DNA of 9,176 bases from Longicatena sp. Its GTDB lineage: Bacteria > Bacillota_I > Bacilli_A > Erysipelotrichales > Erysipelotrichaceae. The stretch's first letter is position 1. Every line of letters begins with the position of its first letter. This document shows positions 7,328 through 9,176 of the stretch, piece by piece. The stretch is taken from the NCBI GenBank assembly GCA_020025055.1, contig JAHHST010000059.1:1-9176 (forward strand), written 5' to 3'. The notes beneath the pieces are model-generated. The model was given only the letters and a program-made list of their open reading frames with translations. It was not told where the DNA came from and did no database searches. Both the position numbers and the translations under genes were made by a program.

Positions 7328-7334
7328 ATGTTAT

Positions 7335-8711
7335 ATGAGAGAAATCGCATGGAATAAATATGATGAAGATAAACTAAAAGAAGTTATGGAATTATCAGAA
7401 GGATATAAAAAATTTATCTCTGATTGTAAAACAGAAAGAGAATGTGTAATTGAAAGTGTACGTATTGCTGAAGAACACGGATATCGTAATTTAGCAGATG
7501 TTATTAAAAATAATGAAACATTAAAAGCAGGAGATAAAGTATACGCTAATAATATGGGTAAAACACTTGCTTTATTCTTAATTGGTAAAGAACCATTAGA
7601 AAAAGGAATGAAAATCTTAGGGGCACATATTGATAGCCCACGTTTAGATTTAAAACAAAATCCTTTATACGAAGATCATGATTTAGCAATGTTAGATACA
7701 CATTATTATGGTGGTATTAAAAAATACCAATGGGTAACATTACCACTTGCATTACATGGTGTAATTGTTCGTAAAGATGGAACTGTAGAAAATATCAATA
7801 TTGGAGAAGATCCAAATGATCCAGTAGTTGGAATCAGTGATTTATTAGTACACTTATCTGGTGATCAATTAGGAAAAAAAGGTAGTGTAGTAATCGAAGG
7901 TGAAGATTTAAATATTACAGTTGGTAGTATGCCTTTAAAAGGTGAAGAAAAAGAAGCAGTTAAGAAAAATGTTCTAGCATTATTAAAAGATAAATATAAT
8001 GTAGAAGAAGATGATTTCGTATCTGCTGAAATTGAAGTGGTTCCTGCAGGAAAAGCAAGAGACTATGGATTGGATCGTAGTATGGTTATGGGATATGGTC
8101 ATGATGATCGTATTTGTGCATATACTTCATTAATGGCATTGTTAGAAATGGAAGAAACAGATCGTACAGCAGTATGCTTATTAGTTGATAAAGAAGAAGT
8201 TGGAAGTATTGGTGCAACTGGTATGCAATCTAAATTCTTCGAAAACATGGTTGCAGAAGTAATGGATCGCATGGGAGAATATACAGAATTAAGAGTACGT
8301 CGTGCATTAGCAAATTCAAGAATGTTAAGTAGTGATGTTAGTGCAGCATTCGATCCAAATTATGCATCTGTAATGGAACCTAAAAACTCAGCATATATGG
8401 GAAAAGGTATTGTATTTAATAAATATACTGGATCTCGTGGTAAAGGCGGATGTAATGATGCAAATGCAGAATACATGGCAGCTTTAAGAAATATGATGGA
8501 AAAAGAAAATGTAAGTTATCAAACTGCTGAACTTGGTAAAGTTGACCAAGGCGGTGGAGGTACAATCGCTTATATATTAGCTGAATACGGTATGGAAGTA
8601 ATTGACTGTGGTGTTGCATTACACAATATGCATGCTCCTTGGGAAATCGCTTCTAAAGCAGATATCTATGAAACAACACAAGGATATATTGCATTCTTAA
8701 AACACGCTTAA
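7335..8711 (+). CDS. M18-family zinc aminopeptidase
   Basis: This cytosolic di-zinc metalloaminopeptidase (M18, aspartyl-aminopeptidase/aminopeptidase I family) removes N-terminal residues from peptides. With the start at 7335 it has 458 residues, normal for bacterial M18. The metal and catalytic set is complete: H98 in LGAHIDSPRLDL, D258 in GHDDRI, the pair E287-E288 in DKEEVGSIG (general base and metal ligand), D334 in SSDVSAAF, and H433 in HNMHAPWE. The loop VDQGGGGTIA (403-412) is also typical. The more usual HPNY is DPNY here (340-343). Codon use looks optimised (many GGT, CGT, GAA), and with a near-consensus promoter and good ribosome site this suggests high expression. It is followed by a strong terminator, so it forms its own unit or the end of a murI-M18 unit. 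Preferred substrate residue cannot be told from sequence. Confidence 0.95.
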   Translation: MREIAWNKYDEDKLKEVMELSEGYKKFISDCKTERECVIESVRIAEEHGYRNLADVIKNNETLKAGDKVYANNMGKTLALFLIGKEPLEKGMKILGAHIDSPRLDLKQNPLYEDHDLAMLDTHYYGGIKKYQWVTLPLALHGVIVRKDGTVENINIGEDPNDPVVGISDLLVHLSGDQLGKKGSVVIEGEDLNITVGSMPLKGEEKEAVKKNVLALLKDKYNVEEDDFVSAEIEVVPAGKARDYGLDRSMVMGYGHDDRICAYTSLMALLEMEETDRTAVCLLVDKEEVGSIGATGMQSKFFENMVAEVMDRMGEYTELRVRRALANSRMLSSDVSAAFDPNYASVMEPKNSAYMGKGIVFNKYTGSRGKGGCNDANAEYMAALRNMMEKENVSYQTAELGKVDQGGGGTIAYILAEYGMEVIDCGVALHNMHAPWEIASKADIYETTQGYIAFLKHA

Positions 8712-8751
8712 TTAATAATATAGATGTATCATTAAAAAGATGTTACATGAT

Positions 8752-8801
8752 AAAGTGAATCCTAGTATTTGGGAAACCAAATAGAGAGGGTTCGCTTTTT
8801 T
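8752..8801 (+). terminator. Two-tier intrinsic terminator after the M18 gene
   Basis: An outer 11-bp stem (8752-8762 with 8788-8798, two G-U pairs) encloses an internal loop (TAG opposite GAGA). Inside is a perfect 7-bp inner stem TATTTGG/CCAAATA capped by a GAAA tetraloop (8773-8776). Six T residues (8796-8801) finish it, the first three also pairing in the stem. It begins 40 nt after the stop codon. Confidence 0.85.
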
Positions 8802-8908
8802 ATATGATTTAATACGAATCACAATGAATTTTACAAGTAGAATTATAATAAAAATAACCTAATTATAAAAAGTATAAATATAGAAATAAAAAATACAAAT
8901 CAATATGT
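8802..8908. other. AT-rich spacer with no gene
   Basis: Between the aminopeptidase terminator and the next promoter there is extremely AT-rich sequence. I see no reading frame with a ribosome site, no RNA gene and no clear hairpin. AATTATAA occurs twice, which is expected at this composition. Confidence 0.6.
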
Positions 8909-8937
8909 TTGATATATACCGCAAGGTTTGATAGAAT
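8909..8937 (+). promoter_or_regulatory. Sigma-A-type promoter of the secreted-protein gene
   Basis: TTGATA (8909-8914) and TAGAAT (8932-8937), each 5 of 6 to consensus, are separated by exactly 17 bp. The predicted start is near 8944. The repeat GTTTGATA occurs at 8907-8914 and 8926-8933, covering the -35 and running into the -10. Confidence 0.7.
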
Positions 8938-8950
8938 GAAAACGATTCAA
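8937..8950 (+). promoter_or_regulatory. Candidate cre site (CcpA operator)
   Basis: TGAAAACGATTCAA matches 13 of 14 positions of the degenerate cre consensus TGWAARCGNTWNCW, including the central CG. It sits at the predicted transcription start, a classic place for CcpA repression. This suggests that the downstream secreted protein is shut off when a preferred sugar is present. Confidence 0.55.
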
Positions 8951-8957
8951 GTAAGTG

Positions 8958-8987
8958 CTTTCTTATAAAATCTTAATTTATAGAAAG
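8958..8987 (+). promoter_or_regulatory. Hairpin in the 5' leader
   Basis: CTTTCTTATAAA (8958-8969) pairs with TTTATAGAAAG (8977-8987) through 11 base pairs with one bulged T and a 7-nt loop. It lies about 14 nt from the predicted 5' end, where it could stabilise the mRNA. There is no T-tract after it, so it is not a terminator. Confidence 0.45.
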
Positions 8988-9026
8988 TGGTTATAGAAAA
9001 TAAGTTTTTACAGAGAGGAGGATGTG

Positions 9027-9056
9027 TTGAAAAAAATACAAAATTTAATAATATAA
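9027..9056 (+). CDS. Candidate 9-codon leader peptide (micro-ORF)
   Basis: A TTG codon 5 nt after a perfect AGGAGG (9016-9021) opens MKKIQNLII followed by TAA. A GTG directly before it (9024) would give MLKKIQNLII but is too close to the ribosome site. The ribosome site is better than that of the main gene. The micro-ORF is in the same frame as the signal-peptide gene 27 nt downstream, with no other stop between. Its peptide resembles the start of that gene (MLKKLGNTIL), so it could be a translated leader or a remnant of an older start. Expression is unproven. Confidence 0.4.
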   Translation: MKKIQNLII

Positions 9057-9083
9057 AAAAATAAAAGAAAAAGGAGAAAAAAC

Positions 9084-9176
9084 ATGTTAAAAAAATTAGG
9101 TAATACAATTTTAGGAATGTCATTAGCATTTGTTTCAATTTTACCAATGCAATTTGTAAGTTCATTAGTAAAAGCT
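9084..9176 (+). CDS. Secreted or surface protein, signal peptide only (3' partial)
   Basis: Only 31 codons are in the window. They form a typical Sec signal peptide: MLKK basic start, a hydrophobic core from about residue 8 to 26, and ..SSLVKA at the edge, compatible with signal peptidase I cleavage after the Ala. AAGGAG (9071-9076) lies 7 nt upstream of the ATG. The leader is about 140 nt long, carries a cre-like site, a hairpin and a micro-ORF, and follows its own promoter. The mature protein is outside the window, so its function is unknown. Catabolite control would fit an extracellular carbohydrate-active or nutrient-scavenging protein, but this is inference. Confidence 0.85.
   Translation, partial: MLKKLGNTILGMSLAFVSILPMQFVSSLVKA

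Noticed and set aside
7290..7334. ATG at 7290 as the start of the M18 aminopeptidase
   Set aside because: It lies between the -35 and -10 of a strong promoter, has no ribosome site, and the extra 15 residues are not typical of the family; 7335 has GGAGG at ideal spacing.
8416..8619. - strand frame inside the M18 gene
   Set aside because: It is antisense to conserved active-site coding sequence and has no supporting start signal.
8763..8787. Kink-turn in the M18 terminator internal loop
   Set aside because: The loop has GAGA on one side, but the opposite strand lacks the UGA needed for tandem G-A pairs of a standard kink-turn.
8947..9165. - strand frame of 72 codons at the right edge
   Set aside because: It runs antisense through the leader and signal-peptide gene; its Phe/Leu-rich peptide is what A-rich leader DNA gives when read backwards.

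Overview
The window is AT-rich bacterial DNA with strong Shine-Dalgarno sites, short intergenic gaps and a Gram-positive-type signal peptide. Gene content and codon use suggest a low-GC Firmicute, possibly a gut Erysipelotrichia-like organism; that placement is inference. No rRNA, tRNA, CRISPR array, insertion sequence or phage gene was seen.

Positions 1-4833 (+) look like one operon of four tightly packed genes. They are the two halves of a split ThrE-type exporter (the first is cut by the left window edge), a long U32 'peptidase' of the type now linked to RNA hydroxylation, and a MATE-family efflux pump. Spacing is 12 bp and then overlaps of 8 and 11 bp, so translational coupling is likely. 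A 17-bp inverted repeat at the end of the MATE gene serves as a terminator and can work in both directions.

Positions 4912-6305 (-) hold a divergent FAD-dependent oxidoreductase of the DAO/YhfW type without a Rieske domain. Upstream of it is an 88-residue protein that I do not recognise, whose start region carries a perfect 7-1-7 palindrome. The AT-rich divergent gap (6274-6492) holds a second 7-1-7 palindrome and the murI promoter.

Positions 6493-8801 (+) hold glutamate racemase (murI, D-glutamate for peptidoglycan) and an M18 zinc aminopeptidase. The aminopeptidase has its own near-consensus promoter and ends in a two-tier hairpin terminator.

Positions 8802-9176 (+) hold the control region and start of a secreted protein cut by the right edge. 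It has a good sigma-A-type promoter, a cre-like (CcpA) site at the predicted transcription start, a leader of about 140 nt with a hairpin and a 9-codon micro-ORF behind a perfect AGGAGG, then a typical signal peptide. This leader is the least ordinary part of the window. The rest is mostly housekeeping and transport, and I see no clear evidence for a wholly new multi-gene system.
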